From assembly GCA_011051825.1 (NCBI GenBank), contig DRKH01000264.1, forward strand, positions 1 through 13,245: 13,245 nt of DNA, in the 5' to 3' direction. Both the position numbers and the translations under genes were made by a program. Under the pieces are notes generated by a model. That model saw nothing but the letters and a program-made list of their open reading frames with translations, was not told the origin of the DNA and ran no database searches. Each line of letters begins with the position of its first letter. The first letter of the stretch is position 1. Below, piece after piece: positions 7,344 to 13,245 of this stretch. The stretch is from Desulfobulbus sp. (GTDB lineage Bacteria > Desulfobacterota > Desulfobulbia > Desulfobulbales > Desulfobulbaceae).

Positions 7344-9440
7344 ATGGAAGACAGTACGGTGATGGTCATTTTTCAGCCTTCCGGCAGCCGGGGAGAGGTG
7401 CCGAAAGGAATTAATATTATCGAGGCTTCCCGGCTGCTGGGCGTTGATATCGAAGCCCTTTGCGGTGAAAAAAAGGTGTGCGGGAAGTGTGTCGTTCGTA
7501 TCGAAGAAGGCCATTTTGAAAAATATAACATCCAGTCCAGCATGGACCATGTCAGTCCATGGCAGGAGGAAGAGGCCAAGTTTATCAACGATGAACGCAG
7601 AGAAAAGGGATTTCGCCTGGCCTGCGTTGCCAAGATCAACAGTGACATTCTCGTCTTTGTCCCGGAAGAGTCCAGGGCCGGAAAACAGGTGGTGAGCAAG
7701 GCCGCACGCGACATCAAGATCGACCATAACCCGGCCGTAAAAGTCTACACCATCCAGCTTGACAAGCCCTCGTTTGAGGACAAGATCGGTGACTTTGAGC
7801 GTCTCTGTAACGGGCTGCAGCGGGAACACGGGCTCTGCGACCTGACCATTGACATTGTTGCCCTGCGTAAACTCCCCTCCATCCTGCGCCGGGGGAACTG
7901 GGAGGTTACGGTCAGTGTCTGGAACGATAAGGAAATTATCCGGACCAGGCCCGGCCGTCATGAATGCTCATACGGGGTGGCAATCGACGTGGGTACCACC
8001 ACCTGTGCCGGTTACCTCTGTAACCTCCAGACCATGGAGGTCATCGGAACATCTTCACTCATGAACCCGCAGTGCAAATACGGTGAGGACGTCATGGCCA
8101 GGATCACCTTCCACATGACCACCCCGGATGGTCTGCAGAGAATGAGCGACGACATCATTGAAGGGGTGAACGACCTTATCAGCAAGGTTGTGGCCTCAAC
8201 CCACCCGGAGAAAAAAAAGGTCAAAAAGAAAAAGGGTGAGGATGGCCCGGATGAATTCGTTGAGGTCATTGAGGAGGGGAAGAGCTACCTGCGCCTGGCA
8301 ATGGAGGATATTGAAGATATCACCATCGGTTTCAACACCGCCATGCATCACATTCTCCTGGGGCTCAATCCGGAATACGTCGGTCTGGCACCGTTTCCAC
8401 CGGTCATCCACCACAGCATGGATATCAAGGCACGAGACTTGAAGATCGGGATCAACGACTCATCCTACATCTTCGTTCTTCCCAATGAGGCGGGGTTTGT
8501 CGGTGGCGACAACGTGGGGGTTCTTATCGCCGAGGAGCCATACAAGCATGATGAGGTCCAGCTGATTATCGATATCGGCACTAATGGCGAGCTGGTCCTG
8601 GGCAACAGGCATAAGCTTATCTCATCCTCATGTGCCACCGGTCCGGCCATGGAAGGGGCCCAGCTGGCCTTTGGCATGCGGGCCGCCCCCGGGGCCATTG
8701 AACGGATTGAAATCGATCCGGTAACCCATGATGTTGACTATAAGGTTATCGGCCGGGAGGCAACCCGCAAGTTCTCCAAACCCGAGGATATGAAGGCCAA
8801 GGGAATCTGCGGCTCCGGCATCCTTGATGTCCTGGCCGAGCTGTACAGCTCAGGGGTCATCACCAAGACAGGGGTTTTTAATAAAAAGGCCCTGAAAAAA
8901 AATCCGCGCTTCCGCAAGAACCCGGACACCAGATCGCCTGAGTTTGTGCTGGCCTGGAAGGAAGAGTCAAGCATCGGTAAGGATATTGTGATCACCCAGA
9001 AAGATGTACGGCAGATTCAGCTGGCCAAAGGCGCCCTCTATGCCGGCTGCAAGCTGATGATGAAGAGAATGGGGGTTGATAAGGTTGACAAGGTAAAAAT
9101 CGCCGGGGCCTTCGGCACCCATGTTGACCGGACCAAGGCCCTGGTCATGGGGCTGTTTCCCGACTGTGAAGTGGAAAGCATTTACGGCGTCGGCAATGCG
9201 GCTGGTGATGGCTGCCGAGCGGCCCTGTTGAATGTTCAGAAACGGGTTGAAGCCAACTGGTGTTCACGAAATGTCGAATATCTGGAACTGACCGTGGAAC
9301 CCACCTTTGAGCAGGACTTCATGGAGGCCATGCAGCTGCCCCACATGACCGACGAGTTCCCGCATCTTGAAGGTGTGGTGGCCGAGTATATTTTAAAGCA
9401 GGGGCCAAAGGGACCGGTCATACCCGATCCAGGTGAATAA
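7344..9440 (+). CDS. RACE: ATP-dependent reductive activator of corrinoid proteins (2Fe-2S plus DUF4445)
   Basis: A 698-residue protein that would rescue oxidised Co(II) corrinoid by ATP-driven reduction to Co(I). The N-terminal ferredoxin-like domain has Cys40, Cys46, Cys49 and Cys94 (Cx5Cx2C...C), consistent with one [2Fe-2S] cluster. After a linker, an ASKHA-type ATPase domain begins at AIDVGTTTCAG (Asp215). A second phosphate-binding segment reads IDIGTNGELVLGN, and AGAFGTHVD lies near the C-terminal end. A lysine-rich stretch at about 289-300, followed by acidic residues, looks like a flexible surface insert. The ATG at 7344 has AGGAG 8 nt upstream; a GTG at 7335 is possible in frame. 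It corresponds to the activating enzyme of acetogen O-demethylases and to the RamA-like role in methanogens. A run of ten T lies at 7318-7327 before the gene. Confidence 0.95.
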   Translation: MEDSTVMVIFQPSGSRGEVPKGINIIEASRLLGVDIEALCGEKKVCGKCVVRIEEGHFEKYNIQSSMDHVSPWQEEEAKFINDERREKGFRLACVAKINSDILVFVPEESRAGKQVVSKAARDIKIDHNPAVKVYTIQLDKPSFEDKIGDFERLCNGLQREHGLCDLTIDIVALRKLPSILRRGNWEVTVSVWNDKEIIRTRPGRHECSYGVAIDVGTTTCAGYLCNLQTMEVIGTSSLMNPQCKYGEDVMARITFHMTTPDGLQRMSDDIIEGVNDLISKVVASTHPEKKKVKKKKGEDGPDEFVEVIEEGKSYLRLAMEDIEDITIGFNTAMHHILLGLNPEYVGLAPFPPVIHHSMDIKARDLKIGINDSSYIFVLPNEAGFVGGDNVGVLIAEEPYKHDEVQLIIDIGTNGELVLGNRHKLISSSCATGPAMEGAQLAFGMRAAPGAIERIEIDPVTHDVDYKVIGREATRKFSKPEDMKAKGICGSGILDVLAELYSSGVITKTGVFNKKALKKNPRFRKNPDTRSPEFVLAWKEESSIGKDIVITQKDVRQIQLAKGALYAGCKLMMKRMGVDKVDKVKIAGAFGTHVDRTKALVMGLFPDCEVESIYGVGNAAGDGCRAALLNVQKRVEANWCSRNVEYLELTVEPTFEQDFMEAMQLPHMTDEFPHLEGVVAEYILKQGPKGPVIPDPGE

Positions 9441-9755
9441 CAAGCCACCTGGCTGGCGGATGAGACGCAGAAAAGGGGTTGTCGTAAACAGAAGCAGAGG
9501 ACAGGATTGTGCCCTGTTGGGCATGGAGGTTCTCCGTAAATCGGCGCGGAGCGCCTGGATGTAACGCAGCACCGCAGAGCGGTGCTGCGAGAGTGATCCT
9601 GTTACACCGCTTCTGCGGTGTAACAGATTAATCTTTGGTTTCAAAACAAGGTTGCCCGCCCGCTCTGCGGGTAAATAAGTGCTCCATAAACAAAACATTT
9701 TCATCGTTCGTTGTGGCGGTGAAGTTAAAAATCTGGTCCAGCCATGCTGGTTTAT
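9441..9755. other. Intergenic region with hairpin array and repeat copy B
   Basis: This 315-bp gap divides the plus-strand locus into two blocks. It holds a run of small perfect hairpins (9510-9671) and repeat copy B (9711-9756, overlapping the next start). I see no convincing open frame or tRNA. A terminator for the upstream operon, or an RNA element, would most likely be here, but no hairpin is followed by a T run. Confidence 0.6.
9510..9671. repeat. Array of six small perfect hairpins
   Basis: Six inverted repeats with 3-4 nt loops follow each other in 162 bp: TGCCC/GGGCA (9510-9523), GGAG/CTCC (9525-9535), GGCGC/GCGCC (9543-9555), an 11-bp stem with an AGA loop (9565-9589), an 11-bp stem TGTTACACCGC/GCGGTGTAACA with a TTCT loop (9600-9625), and CCCGC/GCGGG with a TCT loop (9659-9671). 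Several share the pattern CCGC-loop-GCGG. They resemble REP-type palindromes, but no REP-associated transposase is in the window. A structured RNA is the alternative. Confidence 0.6.
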
Positions 9756-9756
9756 A
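9711..9756 (+). repeat. Dispersed repeat, copy B
   Basis: Positions 9733-9756 are identical to 3719-3742, and TTGTGGCGGTGA at 9711-9722 resembles the left end of copy A. It ends on the first base of the chosen start codon of the DUF6951-like gene, so the upstream ATG at 9744 lies within the repeat. Confidence 0.7.
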
Positions 9757-10073
9757 TGAAAAAAATTATTGTTTCAGTAAACCCGGGGATTTGCGGATTC
9801 TCCTGTCAGGTGATCGCAACCCGTACCTCGAGAAGGGCGGTGGCGCTTGAAATCATTGATTCAGAGTGTGAAATGATCAACGATCTTGCGGCAAATATTA
9901 CGGAAATAACCCTCAAAGATCTTTTTAAGCCTCATACCGGAAACCTGATTTTCAACGCTACGGAACAGGCGCATTGTCACCTCTGCTGTCCTGTCCCGAT
10001 TGCAATCATCAAGAGCTCTGAGGTTGCTCTGGAACTGGCATTACCGCAGGATGTCCTGATTCACTTTGAATGA
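9756..10073 (+). CDS. Small Cys-rich protein, DUF6951-like
   Basis: A 105-residue protein. The N-terminal NPGICGFSC (9-17), the SECEM turn with Cys38, the block QAHCHLCCPVPIAIIK (71-86) and the closing ALELALPQDV resemble a small family I recall as DUF6951. Its Cys and His residues (Cys13, Cys17, Cys38, Cys74, Cys77, Cys78) could bind metal or an Fe-S cluster. The ATG at 9756 is preferred because MKKIIVSVN begins the conserved part; an ATG at 9744 is in frame but lies in a repeat. Neither has a clear ribosome binding site. The next gene starts 16 nt downstream. No function is known to me; the setting suggests an accessory to corrinoid methyl transfer. Confidence 0.68.
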   Translation: MKKIIVSVNPGICGFSCQVIATRTSRRAVALEIIDSECEMINDLAANITEITLKDLFKPHTGNLIFNATEQAHCHLCCPVPIAIIKSSEVALELALPQDVLIHFE

Positions 10074-10089
10074 GGTGGGGAGACTGAAT

Positions 10090-10725
10090 ATGGCACAGGA
10101 AAAGAGTGAAATTATCAATTTTTCAAGACCGAATAATAAAAAAAAGACATCCTTTCGGAAGGAAATCAGTATTCCCGATGAGGTGCTGAAACGTATTTCC
10201 GAAAAGGGAAAGCAATACGGCATTGAAACGGTTCTCCCCTTTGCGGTCGACAACTTTGAACTTGCCGAATGGGTTGGGCTTAAATGCCGCTATGGATGTT
10301 CTCAATTCGACACCAACTGGTCATGTCCTCCGGCAACACCCGGACTTGCCAAGGCCCGGGCCATTATTTCGGAATACTCTCTTGCCCTTCTTCTCATCGG
10401 CACCCATAAATGGACAAATTTTTACATCAACAACAATAAAAAAAGAAGCGAACAGGTTCGCTACTGGAAAGGAACCGTCAGCCTTGAAAGGCATCTTTTC
10501 CTTGACGGATATGACAAGGCCTTCAGCCTGGTTTCCGGGGCATGTGCCCTGTGCAAAGAATGTGCGTATCCAAAGGCCTGTCGCTTCCCCACCGAAAAAC
10601 GTCCAACCATTGAATCGTTGTCCATTGATGTCATCGGTACCCTGAAAAATCTGGGCATCGATACCACAGTCGCCAAAGATCCAAAGGAACTCTTTAAATA
10701 TTACGCCGTGATCCTGTTGGTATAA
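10090..10725 (+). CDS. DUF2284 predicted metal-binding protein
   Basis: A 211-residue protein with two cysteine groups. The first is CRYGC (Cys66, Cys70) with WSCPP (Cys79). The second is a ferredoxin-like CALCKECAYPKAC (Cys152, Cys155, Cys158, Cys164). This is the pattern of DUF2284, a predicted metal or Fe-S protein often found in anaerobes near corrinoid methyltransferases. The first 30 residues are basic and polar. The ATG at 10090 is chosen because GGGGAG lies at good spacing; an in-frame ATG at 10066 overlaps the previous gene. A possible role is electron delivery or corrinoid/metal handling for the methyltransferases, inferred only from the Cys motifs and context. Confidence 0.85.
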   Translation: MAQEKSEIINFSRPNNKKKTSFRKEISIPDEVLKRISEKGKQYGIETVLPFAVDNFELAEWVGLKCRYGCSQFDTNWSCPPATPGLAKARAIISEYSLALLLIGTHKWTNFYINNNKKRSEQVRYWKGTVSLERHLFLDGYDKAFSLVSGACALCKECAYPKACRFPTEKRPTIESLSIDVIGTLKNLGIDTTVAKDPKELFKYYAVILLV

Positions 10726-10756
10726 TTTAACAATATTACGCTGTACCGGAAAAGCG

Positions 10757-10784
10757 GATAGCGGCAGCCCTGGCGGCCGCTATC
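10757..10784 (+). terminator. GC-rich hairpin after the DUF2284 gene
   Basis: GATAGCGGC (10757-10765) pairs perfectly with GCCGCTATC (10776-10784) around a 10-nt loop, 31 nt after the DUF2284 stop. The following bases are ATAAAAC and not a T run, so it may be an mRNA-stabilising or processing hairpin and not a true intrinsic terminator. Confidence 0.35.
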
Positions 10785-10801
10785 ATAAAACAAGGGAGGT
10801 G

Positions 10802-10852
10802 ATGCTGGATAAACAGGAGGACATCGGAGCCACGTTCCATGAAATTGAATAA
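10802..10852 (+). CDS. Possible 16-residue leader ORF before the selenoprotein gene
   Basis: ATG CTG GAT ... GAA TAA encodes 16 residues beginning MLDKQEDIG and ends 14 bp before the selenoprotein start. GGGAGGTG lies directly upstream, a strong ribosome binding sequence, though only about 2 nt from this ATG. It could be a leader peptide that couples translation into the next gene, or chance. No similarity is recognised. Confidence 0.2.
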   Translation: MLDKQEDIGATFHEIE

Positions 10853-10866
10853 AACGGAGATATTCA

Positions 10867-11901
10867 ATGGCAAAACAAAAGTTTATCGATGCAGTAAGAG
10901 GAAAGAGGACGGAGACTGCGCCCTGGGTACCCTATGCCGGGGTCCATTGCGCTTTTCTCATTAACGAGCCGGCCGACAAGTACCTGCAGGATCCTGAAAT
11001 TCTGGCCAAAGGCCTTGTTGAGACCGCGAAAAAATACCAGGCGGACGGCATACCGCTGGTTTTTGATCTCTCCATTGAAGCAGATTCTTTAGGGTGTGAA
11101 TTAAAATGGTGGCCCGATAACGTACCCTCGGTAACCACCCATCCCTGTGCGGAAAAAACCCCTGCAGAGGCCGGACTCGTCATGCCGACCAGGGAATCCG
11201 GTCGCTGGCCCATTCTTTTTGAGGCGGCCCGAATCGCCCGCCCTCAGCTCGATGAACTTGACTGTGCCTTAATTGGCGGAATTTGCGGTCCTCTGACTCT
11301 TGCTTCGCATCTTGCCGGGGTCCGGATCTTTACCGATGTGTACAAAAATAAGGATTTTGCCCGGGATATCTGTGCATTTTCCGGTGAAGTCGGGGCGGTC
11401 GCGGCTGGTTTTTATGCGGAAATGGGGTGTGATGTGATCGCAATCATTGATCCGGTGGCCTCCCAGATCAAATCCGAAACATTCAATGAATTCGTCACGC
11501 CGCACGTTGAGAAGGCAATCCAGGTCATTAATGACAGCGGCTGCACCTCGGACTTTTTTATCTGCGGTGATGCGACCAAGGTCTTAAAGGATGTCTGCAA
11601 GCTCAATACCCATGGTTTTGCCATTGACGAACAGCTCAACATGAACTTTGTCCGCGACCTGGCCAGAGAGCACGGCAAGGGATTCGGCGGCAATTTAAAA
11701 CTGACCCTGGCCCTAAGCCTGGGATTACTTTCACCGCGGGAGGATGCCATTGTCAGCCTGGCGGCAGGCGGTCATGTCGGCTACACTTTCGCCCCTGGCT
11801 GAGACATGCCTTATGATGTTCCGGCGGAACATATAGAGCAGGTCCTTGAAGCAAAGACATGGTTTGAAACCTATTATGCCAAGTATCCGGAATCTTGGTA
11901 G
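10867..11901 (+). CDS. Selenocysteine-containing UroD-fold methyltransferase (UGA at 11800-11802 read as Sec)
   Basis: A standard reading stops at UGA after 311 residues, but the frame continues for 32 residues (starting DMPYDVPAEH, ending YYAKYPESW) to UAG at 11899-11901, giving 344 residues, the usual length for MtaA/MtbA-type proteins. The UGA follows FAPG. In the paralogue at 5538-6584 the same place reads WPGCDIWPDV, where Cys316 is a zinc ligand, so UGA stands for that residue as Sec312. A SECIS-like hairpin follows immediately (11803-11844). The other motif residue, Cys233 in FFICGDA, is kept, but the His of HxC is Phe231. GGICGPLTLASHLAG at 137-151 is a family landmark. ACGGAG precedes the ATG. 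The protein probably transfers a methyl or related group to or from a corrinoid; selenolate could alter metal binding or thiol activation. The substrate is unknown. Automated annotation would truncate it at 11802. Confidence 0.88.
11803..11844 (+). promoter_or_regulatory. Bacterial SECIS-like stem-loop after UGA
   Basis: The RNA directly after UGA folds into one irregular hairpin. AUGUUCC (11816-11822) pairs with GGAACAU (11826-11832) around a GGC loop. Below it UAU/AUA (11812-11814 with 11833-11835), UGC/GCA (11807-11809 with 11838-11840) and GAC/GUC (11803-11805 with 11842-11844) continue the stem with small bulges, including an unpaired G at 11815. The loop begins 21 nt after UGA and starts with G, which fits the bacterial SECIS model as I know it (loop 16-37 nt from UGA, G in the first two loop positions). 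It would bind SelB. Confidence 0.82.
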
Positions 11902-11927
11902 AATCTGACTATTAGGAGGATACTGAC

Positions 11928-12317
11928 ATGGCTGAAAAGATACGAATCGACGTGCTGACCCTGGACAGCGTACAATGCGCTGCCTGTGGTTATATGATGG
12001 AATCCATTGCTGCCCTCCCTGAGGATGTTCAAAGCATGATCGAGTACACCGAGTGGTCGATAAAAAACAAGGAAGGTATTGGCAAGTTTATGGAACTGAA
12101 GGGGAAAGTCCTTCCCACAATCTGCATTGAAGGGGATTGTGTATTTGAAAGCATCATCCCGCAATACGAAGAACTGATCGATGAGATGGCCAAACGCGCA
12201 CCCAATGATTCGATGCGCGAATGTATTGGCTCACTGCGTGACCAGGGCTTTGACTTCAGCAAGGTGCAGCAGAACCTTGAGAAGGCCGGTTCCGGCCAGA
12301 AAACAAAGGCTGGCTGA
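11928..12317 (+). CDS. Thioredoxin-like protein with CxxC
   Basis: A 129-residue protein. Residues about 5-90 form a small thioredoxin-like domain: strand IRIDVLTLD, the active-site motif CAAC (Cys17, Cys20) in VQCAACGYM, and the cis-proline loop VLPTICIEGD with Pro63, followed by Cys71 and a helix. A roughly 38-residue C-terminal tail follows and contains Cys99. AGGAGG lies 8 nt before the ATG, and the gene starts 26 nt after the selenoprotein stop, so the two are co-transcribed. It may reduce or deliver a thiol or metal to the methyltransferase system; reduction of the selenoprotein is an attractive but unproven idea. The thioredoxin-like protein at 5085-5495 has CxxY at the matching place, so each UroD-fold gene has one such partner. 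Confidence 0.82.
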   Translation: MAEKIRIDVLTLDSVQCAACGYMMESIAALPEDVQSMIEYTEWSIKNKEGIGKFMELKGKVLPTICIEGDCVFESIIPQYEELIDEMAKRAPNDSMRECIGSLRDQGFDFSKVQQNLEKAGSGQKTKAG

Positions 12318-12324
12318 ACTTTTT

Positions 12325-12480
12325 GGACTTGTGCAATAATAAAGTTTACAAATATTGCGCAGGATTTTCGCTCATAATCGAGTTGGTAAAACAGACGCAT
12401 AGCAGCGCTATGTAACTGTTTTAGCAGCGAAGAATATGAGTGAAAAGACAAGCAAGATTGTAAAGTTTCGTAACAAGTCC
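12325..12480. mobile_element. MITE-like palindromic element, copy 2
   Basis: A 156-bp imperfect palindrome. Ends are GGACTTGT (12325-12332) and ACAAGTCC (12473-12480). Further matching arms are TTTTCGCTCATA with TATGAGTGAAAA (one mismatch), TAAAACAG (12387-12394) with CTGTTTTA (12416-12423), and CATAGC/GCTATG around an AGC loop (12398-12412). TTT flanks both sides, a possible 3-bp target duplication. AAATATTGCGC (12350-12360) also occurs in copy 1 on the opposite strand, followed there by a similar TTT-C-G-TCA stretch, so the two are probably diverged members of one family. No coding capacity. Confidence 0.58.
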
Positions 12481-12503
12481 TTTATTACCGGGATCCGGCT
12501 GAT

Positions 12504-12524
12504 GGCCGGTTTCCGGCCTTTATT
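12504..12524 (+). terminator. Possible intrinsic terminator before the CobW-like gene
   Basis: GGCCGG-TTT-CCGGCC (12504-12518) is a perfect 6-bp GC stem followed by TTTATT. It lies after the thioredoxin-like gene and MITE copy 2 and only 24 bp before the CobW-like start, so it may instead attenuate read-through into that gene. The T tract is short and interrupted. Confidence 0.42.
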
Positions 12525-12548
12525 ACGTACAAACGCCAGGCAGACATT

Positions 12549-13245
12549 ATGAACGAAACCACGACGGTTCTTCTCATTACAGGTTTTCTGGGAAGCGGCA
12601 AGACAACCTTTTTAAACCGTATTATCCAGCACTTTCCCAAAGAGCAGAAACTGACCATTCTCATGAACGAGTTTGGCGAGATAGGCATTGACGGAACCCT
12701 GGTCGAGGGTGATGATATCGACATGATGGAGATCAGTCGCGGCTCCATCTTCTGTGTCTGTGTCAAAACCGATTTTATCAAGGGATTGTACGCATTAAAT
12801 GCCAAGATCAAACCGGACGTCCTGATTATCGAGTCCACCGGGGTTGCCAATCCGTCTGATCTGAAACGGGATCTCCAGCTGCCGATTTTTGATAACCGGT
12901 TTGTCTTTACCGAACAATTCTGCATAATCGATGCAGCGCATTTTTTAGAGGCCTTTGACACCTTTGCCTCAGTTGAAAAACAGCTGGCCACATCCACGGT
13001 CTTTATCATCAACAAGACGGATCTTGCCGGGAAAGAGACGACCGAAAAGGTCAAACAGGTTGTCCGGGAGCATCATCCGGATCCCCGTTTTTTCGAAACA
13101 ACCTTTTCAGATATCCCGCTGGACGCTTTCCCTTTTCTTGCAGGCAAAGATAAGGAACCCCGGGACAGTGCCCAGGAAACGGCCTCCACCCCGGCAATAC
13201 TCTCACCTGATGAACTGGACGCATTTATCAGTGATCTCCTGGACC
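12549..13245 (+). CDS. CobW/COG0523-family GTPase (N-terminal part, runs off window)
   Basis: The first 232 residues of a P-loop metallochaperone-type GTPase. The Walker A motif is TGFLGSGKTT (11-20), ESTG serves as the Walker B/G3 region, and NKTD is the G4 motif. The CxCC metal motif of the family appears as FCVCV, so only two of its three cysteines are visible. COG0523 proteins deliver metal, often zinc or cobalt, to client enzymes using GTP. Members near corrinoid methyltransferases could load the zinc site of UroD-fold enzymes; here that would include the Sec-containing one. The ATG at 12549 has only a weak AGG upstream. The gene continues past the end of the window. Confidence 0.88.
   Translation, partial: MNETTTVLLITGFLGSGKTTFLNRIIQHFPKEQKLTILMNEFGEIGIDGTLVEGDDIDMMEISRGSIFCVCVKTDFIKGLYALNAKIKPDVLIIESTGVANPSDLKRDLQLPIFDNRFVFTEQFCIIDAAHFLEAFDTFASVEKQLATSTVFIINKTDLAGKETTEKVKQVVREHHPDPRFFETTFSDIPLDAFPFLAGKDKEPRDSAQETASTPAILSPDELDAFISDLLD

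Noticed and set aside
9541..9630. Integron attC-like site (GTAAC...GTTAC with palindromes)
   Set aside because: The R and L box order and sequence do not fit attC, and there is no integrase or cassette arrangement.
10071..10073. UGA of the DUF6951-like gene as a second selenocysteine
   Set aside because: The frame beyond it gives only 11 residues without family similarity and overlaps the ribosome binding site and start of the next gene.
11899..11901. UAG after the Sec gene read as pyrrolysine
   Set aside because: The protein is already full length for its family, and the frame beyond it runs into the ribosome binding site of the next gene.

Overview
The window looks like chromosome of an anaerobic, probably sulfate-reducing Desulfobacterota (deltaproteobacterial) organism. 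This is inferred from gene content: corrinoid-dependent methyl transfer, a RACE-type corrinoid activator, strong AGGAGG-type ribosome binding sites, and what I read as selenocysteine use. There is no rRNA or other direct taxonomic marker. No tRNA, rRNA, CRISPR array or full insertion sequence was seen.

Left part (1-3596, minus strand). rtcB (RNA ligase), a DJ-1/PfpI-family protein and a stand-alone GemA/Gp16-like (DUF1018) protein form a probable three-gene operon. Further left lies the N-terminal 404 residues of an acyl carrier protein-fused fatty acyl-AMP ligase-like enzyme, which runs off the window and appears unrelated to the rest.

Right part (3933-13245, plus strand). This is a corrinoid methyl-transfer locus: an MtrH/MtgA-like methylcorrinoid:tetrahydrofolate methyltransferase, a thioredoxin-like protein lacking the second active-site Cys, a UroD-fold methyltransferase of the MtaA/MtbA type (His237, Cys239, Cys316), a corrinoid protein (Asp105-x-His107-x-x-Gly110) and a RACE activator. 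After a roughly 315-bp gap packed with small hairpins come a DUF6951-like protein, a Cys-rich DUF2284 protein, a second UroD-fold methyltransferase, a CxxC thioredoxin-like protein and a CobW-family GTPase (partial). The first block has the four parts of an O-demethylase-type system (methyltransferase I, corrinoid protein, methyltransferase II, activator) with no MttB, MtbB or MtaB, so the UroD-fold proteins are the likely substrate-side enzymes. The methyl donor is unknown.

Main discovery. The second UroD-fold gene appears to stop at a UGA (11800-11802), but the frame continues 32 more residues to a UAG at 11899-11901 and restores the full family length (344 residues). The UGA falls exactly where its paralogue in this window has the metal-ligand Cys316. 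A 42-nt stem-loop begins directly after the UGA and has a 7-bp apical stem and a GGC loop 21 nt downstream, which fits a bacterial SECIS. I call this gene a selenoprotein with Sec312 in the zinc/thiol site; the His of the HxC motif is replaced by Phe.

Other structure. Two divergent copies of a ~156-bp palindromic, MITE-like element lie at 4890-5046 and 12325-12480, each with GGA...TCC ends and a possible 3-bp target duplication. A dispersed repeat with a 24-bp identical core lies at 3671-3742 and 9711-9756.
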